Shown here in pieces: positions 26,837 to 34,354 of a DNA stretch of 49,233 nt (positions within the stretch are counted from its first letter, which is position 1; every line of letters begins with the position of its first letter). The notes beneath the pieces were generated by a model. The model ran no database searches and was not told the origin of the DNA. It saw nothing but the letters and a program-made list of their open reading frames with translations. The DNA lies in NCBI GenBank assembly GCA_012517605.1, contig JAAYUS010000080.1:1-49233 (forward strand). The letters are read 5' to 3'. The stretch is from Bacteroidales bacterium. Its GTDB lineage: Bacteria; Bacteroidota; Bacteroidia; Bacteroidales; VadinHA17. A program made the position numbers and the translations under genes.

Positions 26837-27747
26837 TTTCTTTCAAAAATATAAAGTTTCGAATCCGTTTTGTCGGCTGCATAAATCCTTGTTCCGTTGT
26901 CTGTGGCAAGGTCGAGTGGAACTGACTTATCGAAGGAATTCCGTGATGAGACAAATTCAACAAAGCTGCCTTCACGATTGAGTATTTTTATCCTGTTAAT
27001 TCCTTTTTCGGCGGTCACAATACCATTGGGAACGATCACAATATGGGAAGGATTGCAGCATCCGCAGAATGCTCCGGGAGCCGTTCCCGGTTCCCCGAAT
27101 GCGTATATCATTTTTCCGTCGGGGCTCCATGTTTCGATCCTGCGCCTGCCGGGGTTGGCCACAACAAGATTATTATCCGACCAGTCCAGGTCAAAATAAG
27201 GACTTGGAATTATGAAATGATCGCCCGACTGACCGATCATTGATATGACATCACCGTCCCTTCCCAGCAAAAAGATCCTTTTGCTGCCGGCATCCGCAAC
27301 CGCAAGCATGCCATGATTAGCCGACAATGATGTTATAATTGCGTTACCTTCGTAGGGGCCCCATTCATTCAGTATTTTTCCATTTTTTGAAACAACCAGA
27401 ATTGTTTCCTGCGTTGATGCAAAGATAGTATCGCCTGAAACCGCCAGTGCGGTAATCTCTTGCTCTGTTCCGGTGTTCCATAGTTCCTTATAACCCGGGT
27501 CAATAGCTTTTATGAATGTATCGCCTGCCAGGCAGATCATTCCGTTATCAGAAACAGCAACAGACGAAAGCCTGCCTTCATCTACACTTATAGTCCGGGT
27601 TATTTTCCAGTTATCAGTATATGTTGTATCACGGGAAGTCTCTGACACAGGTTCCCTGTCGGAACCTGAGGTCGCATCATAAATAATGTAACCCATGAAT
27701 GCAAGGATGATGGTCAGGGCAAATATGGCCGAAAGCTTTTTATTCAT
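26833..27747 (-). CDS. Membrane-anchored NHL-like beta-propeller protein with CGCC motif
   Basis: This 304-residue protein has an N-terminal signal anchor (LSAIFALTIILAFMGYIIYD) and a Ser/Thr/Asp-rich spacer. A six-bladed NHL-type propeller follows, with GRLSSVAVSDNG, SLSANHGMLAVADAGSKRIFLL, FDLDWSDNNLVVANPGRRRIETWS, GIVTAEKGINRIKILN, PLDLATDNGTRIYAADKTDSKLYIF. In blade four the loop GAFCGCCNPSHI (Cys228, 230, 231) is unusual and could bind a metal or Fe-S cluster, or form a disulfide. The start overlaps the upstream propeller stop by 4 nt and the stop overlaps the small Cys-rich gene by 4 nt. It faces the periplasm. I recognise no enzyme family. Confidence 0.8.
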   Translation of the reverse strand: MNKKLSAIFALTIILAFMGYIIYDATSGSDREPVSETSRDTTYTDNWKITRTISVDEGRLSSVAVSDNGMICLAGDTFIKAIDPGYKELWNTGTEQEITALAVSGDTIFASTQETILVVSKNGKILNEWGPYEGNAIITSLSANHGMLAVADAGSKRIFLLGRDGDVISMIGQSGDHFIIPSPYFDLDWSDNNLVVANPGRRRIETWSPDGKMIYAFGEPGTAPGAFCGCCNPSHIVIVPNGIVTAEKGINRIKILNREGSFVEFVSSRNSFDKSVPLDLATDNGTRIYAADKTDSKLYIFERK

Positions 27748-29210
27748 GATCCGTGATTTTTACCGATATAGAGACAAAGCAGGTTCCGCGCATCCCTCAT
27801 GATAAGGTAATTACCGGCTATTGCCATTGGTCCCCAGGCTTCGATTCCTTTTATGACAGAGTGCCGGGATATAAGTTCCGCCTGTGAGCCGTTAAGCCTG
27901 AAATAATATAGATTGGCATCATCGTCGAGAAGCAGCATTTTTCCATCCTTGACAATATATGGACCCAGGCCTCTTCCGAATCTTCTGTCTTTACCGCTGC
28001 TCCAGACAGGATTCCTGAGGTCGGACCGGTTGTAGCAGACAAGCTGTTTCTTGAGTGGACCTGCATTCTCTGGCATCACTGTCCATACAAAATCACCTGT
28101 TATGACAGGTGTTTGCTGGTCGCTGGAAATGCCTTCTGTTGCTTTATGGGACTCGACAACAGAAGCAGAAAATCCCGAACCGTCATAATCGATCCTGAGT
28201 CTTGCACCTCCGGCGCCATAACTTCCGAAAACAGCTATTTCATTATTACCAAGGTAAAGCGGTGATGCAGCTGTTGTTGCAGGGCTCCATTCCCTGGTTG
28301 ACCACAGCAGCTTTCCGGTTTCGGGTCCTTCAGCAGCAACACCTGCAACACCGCCAACAGCGTTATAAACATACATCCTCCGTCCGTGTATTACCATTGG
28401 AATGATTGAACCATGCGACATCCTGAGTGAATCCGGATTTGGAGTACGCCACATTATCTCACCATCCGAGCACCTGACACCTATCATCAGTGCTTTTGCA
28501 CCCGGAGCAAGAACTGCTACATCGTTGTCAATCAGCGGGCACTGGCCTGAATAAAAATCGGGAGTGACCTTCCCCTTTTCACTTCCGGGAACACCAAATT
28601 CCTTCTCCATGTCAATGGTCCACAACAGATTGCCTGTTATTGGATCAAGGCACATGACATGCGATCTTGGCCCAACGGTTACAAGATATTTATCGGTAAC
28701 AGCCGGGACAGTTCTGGAATATCCATGATTTCTTTTCAGTTCAACATAATACCATCTTCTCCACAGCTCGGTTCCGCTCTTAAGTGAAAAACACCTGAGC
28801 ATGTCGGCCTTCCGCCTTTCATTGTAATCTAAGATATAAACCCTGCCATTCAGAACGGCAGGACCTGCATATCCTTCACCAAGTGTTGTTTTCCATACTA
28901 TGGGAGGACCTGCAGTATCCCATGATTCTGCAAGTTCAAAAGAATCCCTGGCAATGTTACTGAAATCTGTTCCGCGAAACCTGGGCCATGATCCTGCAAC
29001 TATCTCATCCATGACACCGAGTGAATCGTAAAACTCGCCGACCACAACACTGTCAGATCTTGGCTCGATTTTGGGACGGTTATCCATTCCCGGAACGCGC
29101 ATAACCATTTCAGCAGGATAATGATCATCGGCAAGCCACCAGACAAGAACTGCAGCCAGTATCACGGATACAATCCCTGTATAAAGTATATTTCTGTTCT
29201 TCCTTATCAT
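27744..29210 (-). CDS. Membrane-anchored PQQ-like beta-propeller protein, first gene of the redox operon
   Basis: This 488-residue protein has an N-terminal anchor (NILYTGIVSVILAAVLVWWLA), a linker, and a propeller entered at SWPRFRGTDF. Its blades are less regular than in the other propellers of the operon (SLKSGTELWRRWYYVEL, DPITGNLLWTID, CSDGEIMWRTPN, GPETGKLLWSTR, LVCYNRSDLRNPVWS). PQQ-type dehydrogenase active-site residues are not seen. It is the promoter-proximal gene: upstream lies a 643-bp region shared with asnB, with a candidate promoter 20-50 nt before this ATG. It ends with an ATGA overlap into the NHL-like gene. It may be the extracytoplasmic receptor or docking unit of the system. 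Confidence 0.82.
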   Translation of the reverse strand: MIRKNRNILYTGIVSVILAAVLVWWLADDHYPAEMVMRVPGMDNRPKIEPRSDSVVVGEFYDSLGVMDEIVAGSWPRFRGTDFSNIARDSFELAESWDTAGPPIVWKTTLGEGYAGPAVLNGRVYILDYNERRKADMLRCFSLKSGTELWRRWYYVELKRNHGYSRTVPAVTDKYLVTVGPRSHVMCLDPITGNLLWTIDMEKEFGVPGSEKGKVTPDFYSGQCPLIDNDVAVLAPGAKALMIGVRCSDGEIMWRTPNPDSLRMSHGSIIPMVIHGRRMYVYNAVGGVAGVAAEGPETGKLLWSTREWSPATTAASPLYLGNNEIAVFGSYGAGGARLRIDYDGSGFSASVVESHKATEGISSDQQTPVITGDFVWTVMPENAGPLKKQLVCYNRSDLRNPVWSSGKDRRFGRGLGPYIVKDGKMLLLDDDANLYYFRLNGSQAELISRHSVIKGIEAWGPMAIAGNYLIMRDARNLLCLYIGKNHGS

Positions 29211-29229
29211 AAGCCAGTGCTTCAGCCCT

Positions 29230-29262
29230 CAAATTTAATAATCTATCAAAGCCCTGCGCAAT
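29230..29262 (-). promoter_or_regulatory. Candidate Bacteroidota promoter of the redox operon
   Basis: On the reverse strand, TAAATTTG (29237-29230) matches the TAnnTTTG -7 box, and ATTG (29262-29259) sits 21 bp upstream where the -33 TTTG is expected. The start codon at 29210 would follow after a short leader. The -33 box has one mismatch. Confidence 0.4.
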
Positions 29263-29359
29263 GCCATTATCAAATATCAACTTATAACTCGTTACGCGGA
29301 GCAATATCTGCGCTAAATGGAAAAAACGGCCATTTATCCCGAAAACCTTTAGTCCCGCC

Positions 29360-29387
29360 TGTTCATAAAATCATGCTTTTATGAACA
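29360..29387. promoter_or_regulatory. 11-bp perfect inverted repeat, possible operator
   Basis: TGTTCATAAAA (29360-29370) and TTTTATGAACA (29377-29387) are perfect complements around a 6-nt loop, about 150 nt upstream of the redox operon start and 470 nt upstream of asnB. No T run follows directly on either strand, so a binding site for a dimeric regulator is more likely than a terminator. Confidence 0.45.
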
Positions 29388-29794
29388 TTATTCATAACAT
29401 GCGGAAACCATTCATCTATTTAGCTGTGAGGCTGCAATATAGTAAAACTAAATATTCTGTCAGTTTAAATATGTTATATTGTATATATCAAACAGCAATA
29501 TTTAATTTTTTTTAACAACCTGCAAGTCAGACCTGACAATATTTATCAGCATAAATATTTCATTTTAACCCAATTTAGCATCCCAAAGCAGAAACACACA
29601 TGCAAAAGAGAGGTTGTTTAACTCCGGCATCCGCCGGTTATGATCTTAAAGACGTTAGATTAGGTTAAAATATTTATTTAAATATGATATTTGTCATTAA
29701 TAATATTTATTGTTTTAACCTTTTTTATAACAATTTATGCATAACAAGGTAAATTATTTTTCATTTTGATATTTTATAATATAAAACATTTCAT

Positions 29795-29802
29795 TAGTTT
29801 TG
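29795..29802 (+). promoter_or_regulatory. -7 box (TAGTTTTG) before asnB
   Basis: TAGTTTTG fits TAnnTTTG and lies 51 nt before the asnB start. The nearest TTTG (29765-29768) is 26 bp upstream, longer than the usual 19-21 bp, so the -33 part is weak. Confidence 0.4.
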
Positions 29803-29853
29803 CTGCCTGATTTTCAGGAACACCTAATTAGGAAAAAGAAATAAACGGATATT

Positions 29854-31521
29854 ATGTGCGGAGTAGTTGGAGTATTTGATTTGAAGGTAAGTCATCAGGA
29901 ACTGAAGCCGACTGTCCTTAAAATGTCAAAAAGAGTAAGGCACAGGGGGCCTGACTGGTCGGGTATTTTTTCGTGTGAGAAAGCCATTCTTGCCCATGAA
30001 AGATTGTCAATCGTCGATCCGCAATCGGGTCGTCAGCCATTGTACAGCAAGGATAAAAACCTAATTCTGGCCGTCAATGGTGAGATTTACAATCATCAGG
30101 AAATAAGGAAGCGGTACGAGCGCACATATGAATTTCAGACTCATTCCGACTGTGAGGTCATACTTCCCCTGTACAGGGACAAAGGTCCGGATTTCCTTGA
30201 GGAGATGAACGGAATATTTGCTTTTGCACTGTATGACAGGGAGAAGGACTGTTATCTTATTGCACGCGACCACATTGGAATAATACCCCTGTATATGGGA
30301 TGGGACCAGTTCGGGAATTTCTATGTGGCATCGGAACTGAAAGCCCTGGAAGGCATATGCAACAAGATACAGGAATTCCTTCCGGGTCACTACCTCTACA
30401 GCAGCGACGGCATCATGAAAAAGTGGTACACCCGCGACTGGATGGATTATGAAGCTGTTGAGAATAACACTACCTCAATCGAGGAATTAAGGGAAGCTCT
30501 CGAAGCCTCGGTGCACAGGCAGCTTATGTCGGATGTACCGTATGGAGTTCTTTTATCCGGAGGGCTCGACTCCTCGGTAGTTTCAGCAGTTGCAAAGAAA
30601 TTTGCACCAAGGAGGATTGAATCAGGGGACAAAGCTGAGGCCTGGTGGCCGCAGCTGCATTCTTTTGCAGTCGGGCTGACAGGATCACCCGACCTTGCGG
30701 CAGCACGGAAGGTGGCAGAACATATCGGAACTGTGCATCATGAGATTAACTTCACTGTCGAGGAGGGCCTTGATGCAATAAGGGATGTTATTTACCATAT
30801 CGAAACCTATGATGTAACGACGGTAAGGGCATCGACTCCCATGTACCTTCTTTCCAGGGTCATCAAATCGATGGGAGTGAAGATGGTACTTTCAGGCGAA
30901 GGAGCAGACGAAATATTCGGAGGCTATCTTTATTTTCACAAAGCCCCCGGACCAAGGGAATTTCATGAGGAAACAGTGAGGAAATTGAGCAAGCTCCATC
31001 TTTATGACTGCCTGCGTGCCAATAAATCGCTTGCCGCATGGGGCGTGGAAGGCCGTGTTCCATTCCTTGACAAGGAATTCATGGATGTCGCAATGCGTCT
31101 GAATCCAAAAGACAAGATGATAACAAAGGACCGGATTGAAAAATGGGTCCTTCGTAAGGCATTTGAGGATTATCTCCCCGCAAGCGTTGCATGGAGACAG
31201 AAGGAACAATTCTCCGATGGTGTGGGTTACAACTGGATAGATACTTTAAAAATGCTTGCATCAAGGGAGGTTTCGGATGAACAGCTTAAGAATGCAAAAT
31301 ACCGATTCCCAATAAATCCTCCCATGTCGAAGGAAGAGTATTATTACAGATCGATATTTTCGGAGCATTTTCCATCGGATTCGGCAGCAGCATGTGTTCC
31401 TTCAGTGCCATCAGTCGCCTGCAGCACTGCAGAGGCTCTTGCATGGGACGCATCGTTTAAAAATATGATCGATCCTTCAGGCCGCGCTGTCAAAAATGTT
31501 CACATCGACTCTTATAAATAG
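29854..31521 (+). CDS. asnB: Asparagine synthase B (glutamine-hydrolysing)
   Basis: This 555-residue protein is the size of E. coli AsnB (554). It has the N-terminal nucleophile Cys2 (MCGVVGVFD), the glutaminase residues RLSIVD (49-54) and NGEIYNH (75-81), and the synthetase PP-loop SGGLDSS (235-241). MVLSGEGADEIFGGYLYF and VEGRVPFLDKEF follow. It makes asparagine from aspartate, ATP and glutamine in the cytosol. It is monocistronic by appearance, with its own upstream -7 box and a very strong terminator right after the stop. The long C-terminal segment (SDSAAACVPSVPSVACS...) is like that of eukaryote/bacterial AsnB homologues. Confidence 0.95.
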   Translation: MCGVVGVFDLKVSHQELKPTVLKMSKRVRHRGPDWSGIFSCEKAILAHERLSIVDPQSGRQPLYSKDKNLILAVNGEIYNHQEIRKRYERTYEFQTHSDCEVILPLYRDKGPDFLEEMNGIFAFALYDREKDCYLIARDHIGIIPLYMGWDQFGNFYVASELKALEGICNKIQEFLPGHYLYSSDGIMKKWYTRDWMDYEAVENNTTSIEELREALEASVHRQLMSDVPYGVLLSGGLDSSVVSAVAKKFAPRRIESGDKAEAWWPQLHSFAVGLTGSPDLAAARKVAEHIGTVHHEINFTVEEGLDAIRDVIYHIETYDVTTVRASTPMYLLSRVIKSMGVKMVLSGEGADEIFGGYLYFHKAPGPREFHEETVRKLSKLHLYDCLRANKSLAAWGVEGRVPFLDKEFMDVAMRLNPKDKMITKDRIEKWVLRKAFEDYLPASVAWRQKEQFSDGVGYNWIDTLKMLASREVSDEQLKNAKYRFPINPPMSKEEYYYRSIFSEHFPSDSAAACVPSVPSVACSTAEALAWDASFKNMIDPSGRAVKNVHIDSYK

Positions 31522-31544
31522 ACATCCGGATGGTAATTAATATT

Positions 31545-31590
31545 ACAGATGCCGGAACATCTTTGAAAGATGTTCCGGCGTCTGTTTTGT
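31545..31590 (+). terminator. Strong Rho-independent terminator after asnB
   Basis: GCCGGAACATCTT (31551-31563) pairs perfectly with AAGATGTTCCGGC (31567-31579) around TGA. Outer ACAGAT/GTCTGT pairing (one G-T) extends the stem to 19 bp, and TTTTGTTTT follows. Confidence 0.9.
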
Positions 31591-31640
31591 TTTAAATATT
31601 TATTTTATTTTTATTCCATTGAAGTCTAAACCTTTTTTCA

Positions 31641-32711
31641 ATGGATATAGATGAATTTGATGATCTTAAAATCATCCTCTGGTTATTACTTTTTCTGATC
31701 TTCGGAATAGTCATTATAACCTGCAGACCCGATGCGGAAGGATATATTATGACAGTCAACGGACCCGAGGCTCCGGGAAAAATGGGTCTCACCCTGGAAC
31801 ACGAGCATATTCTTGTTGATTTTATCGGAGCTGACAGTACAGGATATTTCAGATGGAACCGCGATTCTGTTATAGCAAAAACTGAACCTTTGGTTCATGA
31901 AATAAGAAGAAGAGGTTTCAGAACATTTATAGAATGTACCCCTGCATATCTTGGCCGCGATCCGGTCCTTCTGAAAGAGCTGTCACGAAAAACAGGTGTG
32001 AATTTCATCACAAATACAGGCTATTATGGTGCAAATAATAATAAGTATATTCCTAAGAGCTTTTATAGTCAATCTGCAGAGGAGCTGGCTGGTATCTGGA
32101 TAAATGAATTCAGAAACGGAATTGATGATTCCGGCATCAGGCCGGGTTTTATAAAGATCGCCGTTAATCCATCAGATTCCCTGTCACCTGAACACAGAAA
32201 AATCATTACTGCAGCCGGAATTGCCCACCTTGCCACAGGCCTTGTGATAGCATCTCATACCGGGCCTGACAACCCGGCATTTGAGCAGATAAATATTTTA
32301 AAGAAGAACGGGATAAACCCGTCGGCATTTATATGGGTCCACGCGCAGAACGGAACTCAGGATGGTAACATAAATGCTGCAAAAGAGGGTACATGGATAT
32401 CTCTCGACAATATTCATTACCGCCCTGATCAGGACCCCGGATCCAAAGGAAGTCTCGAATGGTATGCCGAAAGGCTGCTGGCTCTAAAAAAACAGGGACT
32501 TCTAAACAGAGTCCTTATTTCCCACGATTCAGGATGGTATGATCCATCTGAACCAGGTGGAGGTAAAATAAATGGTTATACAGCTATTTCAGACTATTTT
32601 ATTCCTGTTTTAATATCAAAAGGATTCACAAAAAATGAAATAGACCAGATCCTGATCAAAAATCCTGCTGAAGCTTTCACTGTCAGAATCAGAAAATCTC
32701 AGTCGGACTAA
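31641..32711 (+). CDS. Phosphotriesterase-family metal-dependent hydrolase, membrane-anchored
   Basis: This 356-residue protein has an N-terminal hydrophobic helix (IILWLLLFLIFGIVIITC); Cys28 is in a poor lipobox (IITC), so it is either a lipoprotein or a signal-anchored protein. The PTE-family ligands are complete: H54-E-H56 (TLEHEHI), Lys172 (GFIKIAV, the carboxylated lysine), His206 (ASHTG), His234 (WVHAQN) and Asp296 (SHDSGW). The family includes lactonases, phosphotriesterases and homologues of unknown substrate. It lies after the asnB terminator and 215 nt before the sulfatase run, so it is probably a separate unit. Substrate unknown; a sugar lactone would fit the surrounding carbohydrate genes. 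Confidence 0.85.
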   Translation: MDIDEFDDLKIILWLLLFLIFGIVIITCRPDAEGYIMTVNGPEAPGKMGLTLEHEHILVDFIGADSTGYFRWNRDSVIAKTEPLVHEIRRRGFRTFIECTPAYLGRDPVLLKELSRKTGVNFITNTGYYGANNNKYIPKSFYSQSAEELAGIWINEFRNGIDDSGIRPGFIKIAVNPSDSLSPEHRKIITAAGIAHLATGLVIASHTGPDNPAFEQINILKKNGINPSAFIWVHAQNGTQDGNINAAKEGTWISLDNIHYRPDQDPGSKGSLEWYAERLLALKKQGLLNRVLISHDSGWYDPSEPGGGKINGYTAISDYFIPVLISKGFTKNEIDQILIKNPAEAFTVRIRKSQSD

Positions 32712-32840
32712 TGTCATAATGTTATAATCAATTAAAGTACCATACAACTATTTGCATATTAAAACATTTAAACATGAAAACATAACACCCTGCGTCCTGA
32801 GTCCTTAATCTTGCGTCTGGCATTCTTCTTAAACCACTCA

Positions 32841-32920
32841 ACCCTTCAACCTTTCAACCCTTCAACCCTTCAACCCTTCAACCCTTCAACATTTCAACCC
32901 TTCAACCTTTCAACCTTTCA
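32841..32920. repeat. Ten-copy octamer tandem repeat just before the sulfatase operon
   Basis: Ten direct copies of ACCCTTCA (variants ACCTTTCA and ACATTTCA) run without interruption and end 6 nt before the ATG at 32927. The repeat takes the place where a ribosome-binding region would lie. Each copy-number change would shift upstream elements by 8 nt. Confidence 0.9.
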
Positions 32921-32926
32921 ACCATA

Positions 32927-34354
32927 ATGAAACCACTGATTCCCGCCGCACTTTGCACCAGCCTTTCACTTATATCCTGCAGCCAGTCTGAAAGGGACAA
33001 ACAACTTCCCAACATCGTTTACATCCTGGCTGATGACCTTGGTTACGGCGACCTGAGCTGCTATGGCCAGTCAAGATTCACCACACCCAACCTCGACAGG
33101 CTTGCCAGTCAGGGGATGAAGTTCCGGCACCACTATACGGGTTGTACCGTAAGCGCTCCTTCAAGATCATGCCTGATGACTGGACTTCATTCCGGACATA
33201 CGCCAATAAGGGGAAATAAGAACTGGAATCCCGAAGGTAACTGGCCATTGCCAGGTGCTTCAGTAACAATTGCCGAAATGTTGAAAACCAAAGGGTATAC
33301 TACAGGAGCTTTTGGTAAATGGGGCCTTGGTTACATCGACACTGAAGGAGACCCCAATGCACAGGGTTTTGATGAATTTTACGGTTATAACTGCCAGACA
33401 CTGGCTCATAACTACTATCCCGATCATCTCTGGCATAACCATGAAAAAATCATCCTTCATGAAAATGACAGTGCACGAACCGGCGCCTACAGCCCGGATC
33501 TTATTCACAGAGAAGCCATTAAGTTTATCGAAAAGAACAGGTCAAAGCCCTTTTTTCTCTTTTATCCCACAACAATTCCGCATGCTGAGCTAAGTGCCAA
33601 AGAAGAATACATGAATATGTTCAGAGGGAAATATAACCCGGAAAAATCATTCAGGGGTACTGACGATGGCCCGAATTTCAGACTTGGGCCGTATGGCTCC
33701 CAGCCTGAAGCCCATGCGGCATTTGCTGCAATGATAAAGGAACTGGATGACTATGTCGGTGAGATCCTGGCAAAACTTAAGGAGCTTGGACTTGAGAAAA
33801 ACACCATAGTGATGTTTGCATCCGACAACGGACCTCACCTCGAAGGAGGAGCCGATCCTGACTATTTTGACAGCAACGGCCCTCTGAGAGGCTACAAGCG
33901 CGATATGTACGAAGGAGGGATAAGAACACCCATGATAGTCAGATGGCCCGGGAAAATAAAGGAAAACACGGTTTCTGACCATATTTCTGCATTCTGGGAT
34001 GTTATGCCTACTCTTGCTGAAATATCCGGGGCTGAAGTGCCTTCAGGAATAGATGGAATTTCATTTCTTCCCGCCCTGCTTGGTAAAAGACAGAAAAACC
34101 ACGACTACCTCTACTGGGAATTTCATGAACAGGGTGGCAAGGCCGGTGTCAGGATGGGTGACTGGAAGGCTGTTAAGCTGAATGCTGACAATGGTTTTCA
34201 GGATTCAATTGAACTTTATGATCTTTCCCGGGATGAAGGCGAAAAAAATGATATTTCCTCTTCAAATCCGGAAATTGTAAAAAAAATGATCGGAATAATG
34301 AATGAAGCTCATACCAGGTCAGAGGTATTCCCATTTGAATTTGAAAAGAAATGA
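32927..34354 (+). CDS. S1-family sulfatase 1, lipoprotein, Ser-type
   Basis: This 475-residue protein has a good lipobox (LISC, Cys18) after a short signal peptide. It has the metal-binding DD (residues 36-37 in ILADDLGYGD), the formylglycine motif S76-A-P-S-R80-x4-TG with Ser as the modified residue, GKWGLGY, HAELS and the late metal ligands SDNGPH. S1 sulfatases remove sulfate esters from sugars after Ser or Cys is oxidised to formylglycine; here this would need the anaerobic enzyme at 41917-43275. It is first in a run of five sulfatases, preceded by an octamer repeat and overlapping the next gene by 4 nt (ATGA). Sugar and position specificity cannot be read from sequence. Confidence 0.92.
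   Translation: MKPLIPAALCTSLSLISCSQSERDKQLPNIVYILADDLGYGDLSCYGQSRFTTPNLDRLASQGMKFRHHYTGCTVSAPSRSCLMTGLHSGHTPIRGNKNWNPEGNWPLPGASVTIAEMLKTKGYTTGAFGKWGLGYIDTEGDPNAQGFDEFYGYNCQTLAHNYYPDHLWHNHEKIILHENDSARTGAYSPDLIHREAIKFIEKNRSKPFFLFYPTTIPHAELSAKEEYMNMFRGKYNPEKSFRGTDDGPNFRLGPYGSQPEAHAAFAAMIKELDDYVGEILAKLKELGLEKNTIVMFASDNGPHLEGGADPDYFDSNGPLRGYKRDMYEGGIRTPMIVRWPGKIKENTVSDHISAFWDVMPTLAEISGAEVPSGIDGISFLPALLGKRQKNHDYLYWEFHEQGGKAGVRMGDWKAVKLNADNGFQDSIELYDLSRDEGEKNDISSSNPEIVKKMIGIMNEAHTRSEVFPFEFEKK

Larger units (their letters stand above)
29211..29853. other. Divergent control region between the redox operon and asnB
   Basis: These 643 bp are AT-rich, without a convincing gene. They hold the candidate promoters for both directions, an 11-bp inverted repeat (29360-29387), a small CCGGC/GCCGG hairpin near 29624-29637, and spaced arms AGGTTAAAA (29662-29670) and TTTTAACCT (29713-29721) followed by a T run. 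I recognise no RNA gene. Confidence 0.5.

Noticed and set aside
18438-29210. PQQ-dependent dehydrogenases
   Set aside because: The proteins have PQQ-like repeats, but the cysteine pair, calcium site and catalytic Asp of dehydrogenases were not seen; the family name reflects the fold only.
32841-32920. Octamer repeat as a CRISPR array
   Set aside because: The unit is 8 nt with no spacers; it is a simple tandem repeat.
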